Translations under genes and position numbers: made by a program
Origin: an uncultured Rubrobacteraceae bacterium
GTDB taxonomy: Bacteria; Actinomycetota; Rubrobacteria; Rubrobacterales; Rubrobacteraceae
Assembly: GCA_902806085.1 (NCBI GenBank)
Contig: CADCVH010000045.1
Span: 1-38,152, forward strand
Direction of reading: 5' to 3'
Length of the DNA stretch: 38,152 nt
Shown here: in pieces, positions 16,990 to 26,079 of the stretch
Layout: every line of letters begins with the position of its first letter
Numbering within the stretch: the first letter of the stretch is position 1
Notes under the pieces: generated by a model
What the model saw: the letters and a program-made list of their open reading frames with translations, nothing else
What the model was told of the DNA's origin: nothing
Databases searched by the model: none

Positions 16990-17463
16990 ATGGGCGATGG
17001 GGAGAAGAAGGACAACCCGGGGGTGGTGGCCCCGCCGCCCCTGATCTTCGCGGTGGGGCTGGTCGCCGGCCTGCTGGCGAACCGGCTACGCCCGACCGGT
17101 TTTCTGCCGCAACGGCTGCGTAGGACGCTTGGGGTGCCCATGATCGCGGGCGGCCTCCTGCTGGGGCTCTCCGGCTTTCGCGAGATGCGCCGGGCGGGGA
17201 CCAACGTGGACCCGTCCCATCCCACGACCGCCATCGTCGAGGCGGGGCCTTACCGCTTTACCCGCAACCCGCTCTACGTGGGGATGGCCCTGGTCTACTC
17301 CGGGATCGCCGCCTGGGCGAACTCCCTGCCCGCGGCCCTGTTCCTGCCGGCCGTCCTGCACCTGGTGGATCGCGGGGTCATAAAGCGTGAGGAGCGATAC
17401 CTGGAGGGCAAGTTCGGCGACGAGTACCTGCGGTACAAGGGGCGGGTGCGGCGTTGGATCTAA
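16990..17463 (+). CDS. isoprenylcysteine carboxyl-methyltransferase (ICMT)-family membrane protein
   Basis: The 157-residue membrane protein starts at ATG 16990, with AAAGGGG upstream; an in-frame ATG at 16957 lies upstream of this ribosome site and is less likely. Hydrophobic helices span about residues 14-30, 48-62 and 93-120. The diagnostic core is GPYRFTRNPLYVGMALVYSGIA (about 82-103), with the SAM-binding RNP-LY motif, then EERYLEGKFGDEYLRYKGRVRRWI at the C-terminus. Bacterial members are annotated as isoprenylcysteine methyltransferase or phospholipid N-methyltransferase-like, and their substrates are mostly unknown. It converges with the next gene, leaving only 17 nt between. Confidence 0.86.
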   Translation: MGDGEKKDNPGVVAPPPLIFAVGLVAGLLANRLRPTGFLPQRLRRTLGVPMIAGGLLLGLSGFREMRRAGTNVDPSHPTTAIVEAGPYRFTRNPLYVGMALVYSGIAAWANSLPAALFLPAVLHLVDRGVIKREERYLEGKFGDEYLRYKGRVRRWI

Positions 17464-17480
17464 CCGCGAAGGACGGTCCC

Positions 17481-18182
17481 CTAACGGATGTTTCGGGTTC
17501 CGTCCTCCCTGGTGTAGCCGAGGTGGAGGTGTTCGTCGTGGAGGTCTAGCTGATCTTCTTCCAGGACCCAGCCCTCCTCGTACCCGGAGCCCAAAGTGCG
17601 CGTCCACTCCTCGGGGCCGATGATCTGGTCCGGCCGCCGGGCTGGCGGGAGGCCGGCGAGGACCCTGCCGACGCCGAGGACGGCGCGGCCCGCGCCGTTG
17701 CCCTCGACGGGCTCCCCGTCGACGTACCGGATGTCCGCGGCCCGGCCGAAGTAGTGGGTGTTGGGCAGGCCGCCGGCCTCGCCGTAACCTTCCGGGATGC
17801 GCGGGCCGTCTTCGACCCCTTCTATAAAGAAGTGGCCCTCCTTGAAGACGTCCACGCAGATCCTGTGCTGCTCTGTGACCGTCCGCAGGGTCTCTACGAG
17901 GCGGGGATCCACCTCGCCGCCGCGCAGGTCCTCCGCCGCCTCGTCCGACGCCCCGAAGTCCGGGTTGCGCAGGAGCTTTCGGACGGCGGTGCTGCCGCGT
18001 TCGTCGTCTGGGCCGAGGAAGCCGGGATCCAGGATGCCCCTCCCGAGGCCGGGCGGGCAGGCCGGGTCCCGGGTCGCCCGGTCCAGGCCGTCCGGGGTGC
18101 CGCACCCGGCGGCGAAGAGCACGCACAGGCACAGCAGGGCGGCGACCGGGGCACGCAAGCCTGAGGCGGTTTCGGCTTTCAC
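17481..18182 (-). CDS. lipoprotein with M15-like zinc-peptidase signature
   Basis: The 233-residue protein begins with a lipoprotein signal: a positive/hydrophobic stretch and the lipobox LFAAGC, lipidated at about C27. The rest should face the cell exterior. No family was recognised at first sight, but THYFGRAADIRYVDGEPV (about residues 142-159) gives the HxxxxxxD spacing, and DEHLHLGY near the C-terminus gives ExxH, the same arrangement as the zinc ligands and catalytic Glu of M15 peptidases (VanX/VanY/Hedgehog-like). It may trim peptidoglycan peptides or be a binding relative. The role is inferred. The gene may be followed or preceded in the same transcript by glutamate dehydrogenase (26 nt upstream on the same strand). 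Confidence 0.7.
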   Translation of the reverse strand: MKAETASGLRAPVAALLCLCVLFAAGCGTPDGLDRATRDPACPPGLGRGILDPGFLGPDDERGSTAVRKLLRNPDFGASDEAAEDLRGGEVDPRLVETLRTVTEQHRICVDVFKEGHFFIEGVEDGPRIPEGYGEAGGLPNTHYFGRAADIRYVDGEPVEGNGAGRAVLGVGRVLAGLPPARRPDQIIGPEEWTRTLGSGYEEGWVLEEDQLDLHDEHLHLGYTREDGTRNIR

Positions 18183-18208
18183 CCGCCTATTTTACGACGC
18201 GGCCTCCC

Positions 18209-21200
18209 TCAGCCGGCGGGCGTCCCGGCCTTCTCGGTGGGGGAGGAGGGGACGAGGTTGCGGACTTCCCTGAGGGCGACTGAGAGGGTGGCGAGGTCGA
18301 AGGCGCCGCTGGCGTTTATGTCCGAGAGGACGTGGAGGGTGCGGTCCACGGCGCCCGAGTTCGAGGAGGCCCAGGCCTCTATGCGCTCGGGCACCGGCGT
18401 CTCTTCGGGCGTTTCTCTGAGGACGGCGGCGGTCATGGCGGCCTGCAGGCCGTAGACGTCGTCGCGTAAAGCCGCGCGGGCGAGGGCGCGCCAGCGGTTG
18501 TCGCGGGGGAGCGCCTCTACGTGGCCGCGGAGCCAGTGGATCCTGAGCCGGTCCCCGAGCGCGAAGTAGACCTCGGCCGCCGCCCCCGGCGGCTCCCCGG
18601 CCGCGACCGCGACGTCCACCACGTCGAGCGCGCTGAACATGGCCCCGAAGGTGGCGACCCGCCGGGCGAGCGAAGCTGGCACGCCCGCCCCGACGAGCCG
18701 TTCGGCCTCCTCCTCGACCGCCTTCTTCTCGCCGTCGATCATGAACCGGTGGATGTTGCTCGCCAGGCCGGGCGCCTCCTCCCGGAAGTACGAGACCGTC
18801 GCCGAGACGTCCAGCGGCGGTCGCCGGTTGCGCAGGAGCCAGCGGGTGGAGCGTTCGACCAGCCTGCGCCACCCCAGGAACATCCCCGTCTGGATGCCGG
18901 CCTCGACCGTATCGTCCAGGGCCTCTATCTCTTCCCAGAGGCCGCGCAGGCCGAAGACCTCCACGGCGGCGGTAAAGGCGCGCGAGATCTCCGCGGTGGT
19001 CGCCCCCGTCTCCTCGCCTAAGCGGAAGACGAAGGAGGAACCGGCCTTGTTCACGAGCTCGTTGGCGACGCGGGTCGCCACGACCTCGCGCCGCAGCCGG
19101 TGCTCCTCCATCCGATCGCCGAACCGCTCGCGCAGCGGCGTCGGGAAGTACCGCTCGAGCTCGGCGGAGAGGTAAGGGTCCTCGGGGAGGTCGGAGTCCA
19201 GGAGCTGCCTGTAGAGTGAGATCTTGGTGTAGGACAGCAGGATCGCGAACTCCGGGGCGGTCAGGCCCCCGCCCTCCGAACGCCGCTCCGCGAGCGTCTC
19301 GTCGTTCGGCAGGAACTCGAGCTCGCGGTTCAGCGCGCCGGACTGCTCGAGGTGCCGGATGTAGCGGACGTGGACGTCCACCATGGGGTGCGCCAGGGTG
19401 AGGGCATTGCTTATGGCCAGGGTCTGGTCGTAGTTGTCCCGGAGGACCAGCTCCCCGACCTCGTCTGTCATCTCGGCGAGAAGCTCGTTGCGCTGCTTCT
19501 CCGTCATGTCGCCGCTCCGGACGACGGTGTCGAGCAGGATCTTGATGTTCACCTCGTGGTCCGAGCAGTCCACGCCCGCGGAGTTGTCCACGGCGTCCAT
19601 GTAGATCCGGCCTCCCCCGAGCGCGTACTCGATGCGCCCTCTTTGCGTGAACCCGAGGTTCCCGCCCTCCCCGACGACCCGGCACCGCAGGTCCTTGCCG
19701 TCTACCCGCAACGGATCGTTCGCGCGGTCCCCGACCTCGGCGTTGGCCTCGGTGCTCGCCTTGACGTAGGTGCCGATGCCCCCGTTCCAGAGAAGGTCTA
19801 CTTCCGCCTTTAACAGGCCGTGTATGAGCTCGTTCGGGGTTAGCGACCCCGCGTCCGTCCCGAGAAGCTCCTTTACCTGAGGGGTCAACGGTATGCTTTT
19901 GGCGGCGCGGGGGAAGACGCCGCCGCCCTCGGAGATGAGGCCGGTGTCGTAGTCCGCCCACGTCGAGCGCGGCAGCCTGAAGAGGCGTTCGCGCTCCGCG
20001 AAGCTCGCCTGTGGGTCGGGGTCGGGGTCCAGGAAGACGTGGAGGTGGTTGAAGGCGGCGACGAGCTTCGTGTGCGTGGAGAGGAGCATCCCGTTGCCGA
20101 AGACGTCGCCCGACATGTCGCCGATACCGACGACGGTGAAGTCCTCTTCCTGCACGTTCCTCCCGAGCTCGCGGAAGTGGCGTTTGACCGACTCCCAGGC
20201 GCCCTTGGCGGTGATGCCCATCTCCTTGTGATCGTAGCCGACGGAGCCGCCGGAGGCGAAGGCGTCGCCGAGCCAGAAGCCGTACTCGGCGGAGATGCCG
20301 TTGGCGATGTCCGAGAAGGTCGCCGTGCCCTTGTCCGCGGCCACGACGAGGTAGGGGTCGTCCTCGTCGTAGCGGGTAACATCCGGCGGGGGCACCACCT
20401 TGCCGTCCACGAGGTTGTCCGTCAGGTCTAGCATCCCGCAGATGAGCGTGCGGTAGCAGGCTATGACCTCGTTCTGAAGCGCCTCGCGCCCTCCTCCGGT
20501 CGGTGGACGTTTAACGACGAAACCGCCCTTGGCGCCGACGGGGACTATGACGGCGTTCTTGACCATCTGGGCCTTCATCAGGCCCAGGACCTCCGTGCGG
20601 AAGTCTTCGCGGCGATCGGACCAGCGGATGCCGCCGCGGGCGACCTCGCCGCCCCGCAGGTGCACGCCCTCGGCGCGGGGGGAGTAGACGAAGATCTCGA
20701 ACCGGGGACGCGGCAGCGGCAGAAGCGGTATCTCCCGCGGGTCGAACTTGAACGAGAGGTGTACCTTTCGTTCTCCCTCATCGTCCGTCTGGTAGTAGTT
20801 GGTGCGCACCGTCGCCAGCGTTACGTCGAGGAAATTGCGCAGGATACGGTCCTCGTCGAGGCTCACCACCTCGTCGAGGGCCTTCTCGATCTCGTCTTTC
20901 AGGCGCTCCGTCTCGTCCTTCGCGCGGCCGCCATTTTTCGGCTCGAAGCGCCATTCGAAGAGGTCCACGAGGAGGCGGGCTACGTGGGGGTTGGCGAAGA
21001 GGGTGTCCTCCATGTAGGCCTGGGAGAAGGTGGTGCCGGCCTGGCGCAGGTACTTGCAGTATGCCCGCAGTATGGTGACCTGACGCCAGGTGAGGCGGGC
21101 GCGGAGGACGAGGCGGTTGAAGCCGTCGTTCTCGACCAGGCCGCGGTAGGCGCGGGCGAAGGCGTCCTGGAAGATCTCGCGCACCTCGCCGGTCTGGAAC

Positions 21201-23056
21201 TCGCCGCGCGACTCGTCAACGAGACCGAAGTCGTAGATCCAGACGGGGGGAGAGCCGGCGGGTTCCACCTTGTGCGGCCTCTCGTCCACAACCTCGACGC
21301 CCATGTCTTCGAGGAGTGGCAGGACGGTGGAGAGGGAGATCTGCTCCCCGTAGCGGAAAAGCTTGAAGCCGAGGAACTCCTCGGGCTCCTCTATCGGGTG
21401 GTAGAGGCTCATCCCGATGTCGTCTTCGGAGGCGAGGCCTTCTATGCGGCGGATGTCGGCGACGGCGGTCCTCGCGAGGAAACCGGCCCGGTACCCGGCG
21501 GGGAAGGCGTCGCGGTACTTGTGGAAGAGCTCGTTGCCGCGCTCTTCCCCGACGCCTTCTATCAGGGCGTCGTAGAGGTTGTCCGCCCACGAGCGGGTAG
21601 TCTCCGCGAGCCGCTCCTCGATGTCCTCGACCTCGTACTCCGGGACGTTCCCCGGGTCCACGTAGACGATGAAATGGAGGCGGGCGAGCACGGACTCAGA
21701 GAGCCTGACGTCGAAGGCAGAGCTCACGCCGCCTAAAGAGTTCTGGAGGATGTCCTGCATCCGGCGCCTAACTTCCGTGTCGTAGCGGTCGCGGGGGACG
21801 TAGATCAGGCACGAGAAGAAGCGCCCGTAGGTGTCCTGGCGGACGAAGAGGCGGGTGCGCTGGCGCTCTTGCAGGTGCAGGATGCCCATGGAGATGTCGA
21901 AGAGTTCTTCCTTGCTTATCTGGAAAAGCTCGTCCCGGGGGTACGTCTCCAGGATCTCGACGAGGTCCTTCTCGTTGTGGCTCCCCTTCGGGAAACCGGC
22001 CCTCTCCAGGACGTACCGGACCTTGCGCCTCACGATGGGCATCTCGAAGACGCTCAAGCTGTAGGCGGAGAACGTGTAGAGCCCCAGGAACCGCCGCTCG
22101 CCGGTGACGTTTCCCTCCCCGTCGAACTTCTTGACGCCGACGTAGTCCATGTAGGAGGGGCGGTGGACGGTGGAGCGGGAGTTCGCCTTGGTGAGGTTGA
22201 GGAGGTTGGGCCTGCGGGCGAGACGGCGGACCTCCGGGGGAAGTTTGGAGAAGCTGCGGGAGTGGGGCTTGCGGCCGGTCTCCCGCAGGATGCCGAGGCC
22301 CGTGCCTCCCACGCCCATCAGGGCGTCCTCGCCGTTCTCGCTGGTCAGGTCGTACTCGCGGTAGCCGAGGAAGGTGAAGTTGTCGGCCGAGATCCAGTCG
22401 AGGAAGGCCCTGGCCTCCGCGAGGTCCTCCCTGTCGAGCGGCGGCGGGTCCTCGAAGCCCGAGACGATGTCCCCGACCCGCTCGAGCATCCGGGGCCAGT
22501 CCTCCACGGCGGCCCGCACCTGGGAGAGCACGCGCCCCGTGCAGGCGCGAAGCTCTTCGAGCACTTCTGGCTCCGTCTGCCGGTCCACCTCGACGTGGAT
22601 CACGGACTCCGAGATGGCGTCTTCGTCCTCGGAATCGGCCGGCAGCACCTCCAGGAGCGCGCCGCCCTCGTCGCGGCGGACCTTCATTATGGGGTGGAGC
22701 ATCAGGTGGATGCCGAAGCCGCGGGCGTTGACCTCCATCCGGGTCGAGTCCACGAGGAACGGCATGTCGTCCGTGACGACCTCTAGCGCCGTGTGGGTTG
22801 ACTGCCAGCCGTGCTCCTCGAAGAGCGGGTTGTACACCCGGACCTTCGATTCGCCGGGCGACCTCTGGAGGGCGAACCCGAGGTGGGCCATCGCGGCGCC
22901 GTAGAGGTCGATGGGCGAGCGGCCTTCGAGGTCTTCGCGCGGGATCCAGGCAAAAAACTGCCGCGCGAACTCCTCCGCCTGCGCCCCCCGGTCGTCGGGC
23001 ATGTGCTCCCGGATCCGGTCCACAACCCTGTCGAGAAGTTCGTCCTTGGCAAGCAT
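18209..23056 (-). CDS. gdh: NAD-dependent glutamate dehydrogenase, large (about 180 kDa) type
   Basis: The roughly 1615-residue enzyme oxidatively deaminates glutamate to 2-oxoglutarate and ammonia with NAD. It matches the GDH_180/Bac_GDH family throughout: the N-terminal regulatory domains (FAWIPREDLEGRSPIDLYGAAMAHL and the ACT-like EVVTDDMPFLVDS region), then the catalytic part with GGIRWSDRREDFRTEVLGLMKAQMVKNAVIVPVGAKGGFV (about residues 805-845). KDGxW-like and GDMSGDVFGNGMLLS segments of the nucleotide domain follow, and the family C-terminal domain ends near VPSSPTEKAG. ATG at 23056 is preferred because GGGGAG lies 7 nt before it; the upstream GTG at 23062 is too close to that site. Family size is usually 1550-1650, so it is complete. 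Its product also feeds the sucAB enzymes. Confidence 0.95.
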   Translation of the reverse strand: MLAKDELLDRVVDRIREHMPDDRGAQAEEFARQFFAWIPREDLEGRSPIDLYGAAMAHLGFALQRSPGESKVRVYNPLFEEHGWQSTHTALEVVTDDMPFLVDSTRMEVNARGFGIHLMLHPIMKVRRDEGGALLEVLPADSEDEDAISESVIHVEVDRQTEPEVLEELRACTGRVLSQVRAAVEDWPRMLERVGDIVSGFEDPPPLDREDLAEARAFLDWISADNFTFLGYREYDLTSENGEDALMGVGGTGLGILRETGRKPHSRSFSKLPPEVRRLARRPNLLNLTKANSRSTVHRPSYMDYVGVKKFDGEGNVTGERRFLGLYTFSAYSLSVFEMPIVRRKVRYVLERAGFPKGSHNEKDLVEILETYPRDELFQISKEELFDISMGILHLQERQRTRLFVRQDTYGRFFSCLIYVPRDRYDTEVRRRMQDILQNSLGGVSSAFDVRLSESVLARLHFIVYVDPGNVPEYEVEDIEERLAETTRSWADNLYDALIEGVGEERGNELFHKYRDAFPAGYRAGFLARTAVADIRRIEGLASEDDIGMSLYHPIEEPEEFLGFKLFRYGEQISLSTVLPLLEDMGVEVVDERPHKVEPAGSPPVWIYDFGLVDESRGEFQTGEVREIFQDAFARAYRGLVENDGFNRLVLRARLTWRQVTILRAYCKYLRQAGTTFSQAYMEDTLFANPHVARLLVDLFEWRFEPKNGGRAKDETERLKDEIEKALDEVVSLDEDRILRNFLDVTLATVRTNYYQTDDEGERKVHLSFKFDPREIPLLPLPRPRFEIFVYSPRAEGVHLRGGEVARGGIRWSDRREDFRTEVLGLMKAQMVKNAVIVPVGAKGGFVVKRPPTGGGREALQNEVIACYRTLICGMLDLTDNLVDGKVVPPPDVTRYDEDDPYLVVAADKGTATFSDIANGISAEYGFWLGDAFASGGSVGYDHKEMGITAKGAWESVKRHFRELGRNVQEEDFTVVGIGDMSGDVFGNGMLLSTHTKLVAAFNHLHVFLDPDPDPQASFAERERLFRLPRSTWADYDTGLISEGGGVFPRAAKSIPLTPQVKELLGTDAGSLTPNELIHGLLKAEVDLLWNGGIGTYVKASTEANAEVGDRANDPLRVDGKDLRCRVVGEGGNLGFTQRGRIEYALGGGRIYMDAVDNSAGVDCSDHEVNIKILLDTVVRSGDMTEKQRNELLAEMTDEVGELVLRDNYDQTLAISNALTLAHPMVDVHVRYIRHLEQSGALNRELEFLPNDETLAERRSEGGGLTAPEFAILLSYTKISLYRQLLDSDLPEDPYLSAELERYFPTPLRERFGDRMEEHRLRREVVATRVANELVNKAGSSFVFRLGEETGATTAEISRAFTAAVEVFGLRGLWEEIEALDDTVEAGIQTGMFLGWRRLVERSTRWLLRNRRPPLDVSATVSYFREEAPGLASNIHRFMIDGEKKAVEEEAERLVGAGVPASLARRVATFGAMFSALDVVDVAVAAGEPPGAAAEVYFALGDRLRIHWLRGHVEALPRDNRWRALARAALRDDVYGLQAAMTAAVLRETPEETPVPERIEAWASSNSGAVDRTLHVLSDINASGAFDLATLSVALREVRNLVPSSPTEKAGTPAG

Positions 23057-23471
23057 CGCCACGCTCCCCGTCGCGTTACCCTTCCACTACCACCATTCTA
23101 GCCCAGGCCCCACTCACGGGCTCCCTCGGCCGGTCACGCCAACTATAACCTGGGTGGGCCGGCCAAGGTGTAGTGTTCGTGACCGGCTCGGCAGGCTGAA
23201 GAAGACGTCCTCAAGGTAAGGAGATTCTTCGATCGACACACGACCGGCTACCGGAGCTTGACGAGCTCCCGTGCGATTGCGGGATCACCAGGCGGTCGAG
23301 CGAACTCGGTTTCCTGATATAGCTGTCCGCGGGTGCTTTAGGGACCTCGACTACTACGAGTTCATGCCCAAAGGCTCTCGTGCGTTTTGCTAGGCTTGCG
23401 ACCTTTGCCTGTGCGTGCCGGATACCGCCTTATTCTCCAGGTTCTGACGCTCGATGAACAAGGGTTGGTAA
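23057..23471. other. 415-base gap with no recognised gene, lower GC than surroundings
   Basis: The gap lies between the glutamate dehydrogenase promoter side and hicA. A minus-strand -10-like TATAGT (23147-23142) could serve glutamate dehydrogenase. The minus strand also holds an open frame of roughly 70 codons (about 23435 down to 23217) containing HELVVVEVPKAPADSYIRK but with no start codon and no recognised family, perhaps a gene remnant. A small inverted repeat, ggagct/agctcc, lies near 23255-23270. Confidence 0.35.
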
Positions 23472-23678
23472 GTGTGGATAACCCAGAACACGAAAATTCG
23501 CGAAGCCATCGGGCCGATCGAGCAGGACGGTTGGCGGTGGGCGAGGACCAAAGGCAGCCATCGTCAATACGAGCATCCCGACAAGCCCGGTCTCGTTACC
23601 GTACCAGGCAAACCGGGCGACGAACTGGCCCCCGGTACACTCGACAGCATCCTCAAGCAGGCGCGGTTGAAGGAGTAA
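23472..23678 (+). CDS. hicA: HicA mRNA-interferase toxin
   Basis: The 68-residue toxin has the HicA double-stranded-RNA-binding-like fold: REAIGPIEQDGWRWARTKGSHRQYEHPDKPGLVTVPGKPGDELAPGTLDSILKQ is all conserved, with the catalytic His30 in GSH. HicA cleaves mRNA and is neutralised by HicB. The GTG start follows AAGGG at 7 nt; the protein carries about 7 extra N-terminal residues relative to the usual start. The stop lies 4 nt before the best start of hicB. Hand counting gives clearly lower GC here (32 of 60 bases in 23461-23520) than in neighbouring metabolic genes, which fits horizontal acquisition. Confidence 0.9.
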   Translation: MWITQNTKIREAIGPIEQDGWRWARTKGSHRQYEHPDKPGLVTVPGKPGDELAPGTLDSILKQARLKE

Positions 23679-23682
23679 GAGA

Positions 23683-24024
23683 CTGAAGTACCCCGTGGTT
23701 ATCGAGCCGAGTGGCACGGGATTCTCGGCCTACTCTCCGGATTTGCCGGGCTGCGTCTCGACCGCGGCGACGCGCTCGGAGATCGAGGGCAACATGCGAG
23801 AGGCTATCGAGCTTCATTTGGAGGGACTGCGCGAGGAAGGCTGTCCGGTCCCCGCCCCCGGCAGCTCGTCCGCCTACGTAGAGGTCCCGGCTCGAGGTAC
23901 TCCGACCAGGAAGCGGTGTAGGGGACCCGAGCCGTACCAACCCCCAACCGACGACATCCGCTTGAGGCGGACGTGGCCCGTTGGTAACCTGCCGAGAAGA
24001 CGGGTTACCGGGGGAGGGTTCTAA
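23683..24024 (+). CDS. hicB: HicB antitoxin, probable CTG start and atypical C-terminal extension
   Basis: The protein reads KYPVVIEPSGTGFSAYSPDLPGC, then AIELHLEGLREEGCPVPAPGSSSAYVEV, the standard compact HicB partial-RNase-H-like fold (about 70 residues) that blocks HicA. Family members start MKY; here the codon before AAG TAC is CTG (23683), 7 nt after a perfect AAGGAG, so CTG is probably the real start. The GTG at 23695 would remove the first strand and lies 19 nt from the ribosome site. After YVEVPA the frame runs on for about 45 Arg/Pro-rich residues unlike the family, suggesting a lost stop codon or frameshift. Confidence 0.82.
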   Translation: MKYPVVIEPSGTGFSAYSPDLPGCVSTAATRSEIEGNMREAIELHLEGLREEGCPVPAPGSSSAYVEVPARGTPTRKRCRGPEPYQPPTDDIRLRRTWPVGNLPRRRVTGGGF

Positions 24025-24053
24025 ATCGTGGTTTTCCCTGAACGGGTGAGGTG

Positions 24054-25289
24054 ATGTCCCATCCGGACGAACTCCTTGAGGCGGTCTGGGACCGCATCGA
24101 CGGTGAGGAGCTCGTCCGATTGGCCCAGAAGCTGGTCCGAATTCCGAGCGTCTGTCGCCCGGAAGATCCGTCAGGCAACGAGCAGGGCGCCGCCCGGTTC
24201 GTGGCGGAGTACCTGGAAGGGGCGGGGTTCGAGGTCCGCACGGAGGAGGTGGCGCCGGGGCGGCCGAACGTTTGGGCGGTGTGGGAGGGAGATCTCCCGG
24301 GGAAGACGCTGCTCTTCGAGGCGCACACGGACGTCGTGACGGAGGGGGCGGCGGAGGACTGGGAGCGCCCGCCGTTTGCCGCGGAGCGGGTCGGGGGGCG
24401 CATCTACGGCCGCGGGGCCTGCGACACGAAGGGGAACCTGGCAGCGGCGGTCGTGGCGGTGCGGGCCATCAAGGACTCCGGTATCCCTTTTCCCGGCAGG
24501 CTCGTGCTCTGTCATCCCGTCGATGAAGAGGGGATGATGACGGGGATCAAGGCGTTCATCGAGGGGGGGCACGCGGAGGGGGTGGACGCGGCCGTGATCT
24601 GCGAGCCGGAGGAGAACAGGATCTGCGTGGAGCAGAAGGGCGCCATGCGCGTCGAGGTCACGGTGCGGGGCAGGATGGCCCACGGTGCTATGCCCCTCAG
24701 CGGCGTGAACCCCGTCACCCGCGCGGCCCGGTTCGTGGTGGCGGTCGAGGAGCTGGAACGGGCGGAGATAGAACGCCACGGCGAGCACCCGTTCCTGGGC
24801 TATCCGAGCCTGACGCCGACGATACTCATGGGGCCCGACTGCGGGGAGCCCCAGATCAACGTCGTCCCCGCGAGCGCCTACGTCGCGCTCGATATCCGCA
24901 CCACCCCCGCCCAGTCCCACGAGGAGCTGGTCGGCGAGCTTCGAGGCATCCTCTCGCGCCTCTCTTCGAAGGACCCGGACTTCGACGCGACGCTGGAGGT
25001 GATCGAGGAGCGCCCCCCGACGGAGACCCCGAGGGACGAGCCGCTCGTAAGGGCGATGGACCTCGCCTACCGCGGGCTCACCGGGGAGGAGCCGCGCTAC
25101 GACGGCGTGCCGGGGGCGACGGACGGCACGTTTTTGCACGCCTGGGCCGCAATTCCGATAGTGACGACCGGGGCCGGGAACCGCGAGATCCCGCACCACA
25201 AAGACGAGTGGGTGGACGAGGAGGAACTACTCGCCGCCTGCAAGCTCTACGCCGCAACCGCCATGCACTACGCCTACGGAAAGGACTAG
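24054..25289 (+). CDS. M20-family metallopeptidase (ArgE/DapE/CPG2 type)
   Basis: The 411-residue enzyme has all expected metal ligands: His91 in FEAHTDVV, Asp in YGRGACDTKGN, the catalytic Glu pair in HPVDEEG, Glu/Asp in VICEPEE, and the final His in REIPHHKDEWV. The dimerisation (lid) domain is inserted after about residue 190 (IEQKGAMRVEVTVRGRMAHGA and following). The family removes N-acyl groups or cleaves small peptides (acetylornithine, succinyl-diaminopimelate, carboxypeptidase substrates); nothing fixes the substrate here. ATG at 24054 is chosen over the GTG directly before it. The downstream SDR gene begins 2 nt after the stop, so both are one transcript. Confidence 0.9.
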   Translation: MSHPDELLEAVWDRIDGEELVRLAQKLVRIPSVCRPEDPSGNEQGAARFVAEYLEGAGFEVRTEEVAPGRPNVWAVWEGDLPGKTLLFEAHTDVVTEGAAEDWERPPFAAERVGGRIYGRGACDTKGNLAAAVVAVRAIKDSGIPFPGRLVLCHPVDEEGMMTGIKAFIEGGHAEGVDAAVICEPEENRICVEQKGAMRVEVTVRGRMAHGAMPLSGVNPVTRAARFVVAVEELERAEIERHGEHPFLGYPSLTPTILMGPDCGEPQINVVPASAYVALDIRTTPAQSHEELVGELRGILSRLSSKDPDFDATLEVIEERPPTETPRDEPLVRAMDLAYRGLTGEEPRYDGVPGATDGTFLHAWAAIPIVTTGAGNREIPHHKDEWVDEEELLAACKLYAATAMHYAYGKD

Positions 25290-25291
25290 CC

Positions 25292-26074
25292 TTGTTCGAC
25301 TACCGCTCCATGTTCGACCTTACGGGAAAGACCGCCCTCGTCGTCGGGGCCGGCAGCGGGATCGGCGAGGCAAGCGCCCACGGCCTCGCGGCCTTCGGGG
25401 CCGAGGTGTACGCGGCCGACGTCGACGCCGAGGCCGCCGAGGCGACGGCGGACGGCATCAGGGGGGACGGCGGGAAGGCCGTCGCGCTCGGGTTGGACAT
25501 GCTGGACTCCAAGAGCGTCGGGGCGATAGCGGAGAGGATCGGGGCCCCCGACGTGCTGGTCAGCACGCCGAGCGTCAACGTCAGGAAACCCCTGCTGGAG
25601 ATCACGGACGAGGAGTTCGACAAGATCGTGGACCTGAACCTCAAGGGGACTTTCCGGTTGTGCCGGGAGTTCGGAAGGGGCATGGCCGATCGGGGGTCGG
25701 GGAGCATCATCGCGTTCTCGAGCATCAGGGGTCAGGTCGTCGAGCCGGGGCAGGGGGTCTATGCCGCGACCAAGTCCGGGACCGTGCAGATGCTGCGGGC
25801 TCTGGCGGCGGAGCTCGGGCCTCGGGGGGTGCGGGCCAACGCTATCGCGCCCGGGATAGTGGAGACGCCGCTTACCGCCCAGATCAAGGACTCCCCCGAC
25901 TGGTACGGCGCCTACGCGAACAAGAGCATCCTCGGCCGGTGGGCGCTGCCGCACGAGATGGTCGGGATGGTGGTCTACCTCGCCTCCGACGCCAGCTCCT
26001 ACGTCACCGGGGCCTTCATGCTCGTGGACGGGGGCTGGACCGCCGCCGACGGGCGCTTCACGCCGCCGCTGTAG
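25292..26074 (+). CDS. short-chain dehydrogenase/reductase (SDR)
   Basis: The 260-residue classical SDR shows the NAD(P)-binding GAGSGIG (about residues 16-22), an acidic residue after beta-2 (AADVDA, favouring NAD), the catalytic Ser in FSSIRGQ (about 143) and the YAATK pair (about 155-159), then the APGIVETPL cofactor strand. The usual NNAG motif is replaced by STPSVN. TTG at 25292 has GGAAAGGA at the right spacing; ATG at 25310 is the alternative. It directly follows the M20 peptidase by 2 nt, suggesting a shared catabolic role, perhaps one acting on an acylated compound and the other on its alcohol or keto product (inference). The exact substrate is unknown. Confidence 0.88.
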   Translation: MFDYRSMFDLTGKTALVVGAGSGIGEASAHGLAAFGAEVYAADVDAEAAEATADGIRGDGGKAVALGLDMLDSKSVGAIAERIGAPDVLVSTPSVNVRKPLLEITDEEFDKIVDLNLKGTFRLCREFGRGMADRGSGSIIAFSSIRGQVVEPGQGVYAATKSGTVQMLRALAAELGPRGVRANAIAPGIVETPLTAQIKDSPDWYGAYANKSILGRWALPHEMVGMVVYLASDASSYVTGAFMLVDGGWTAADGRFTPPL

Positions 26075-26079
26075 CCCGT

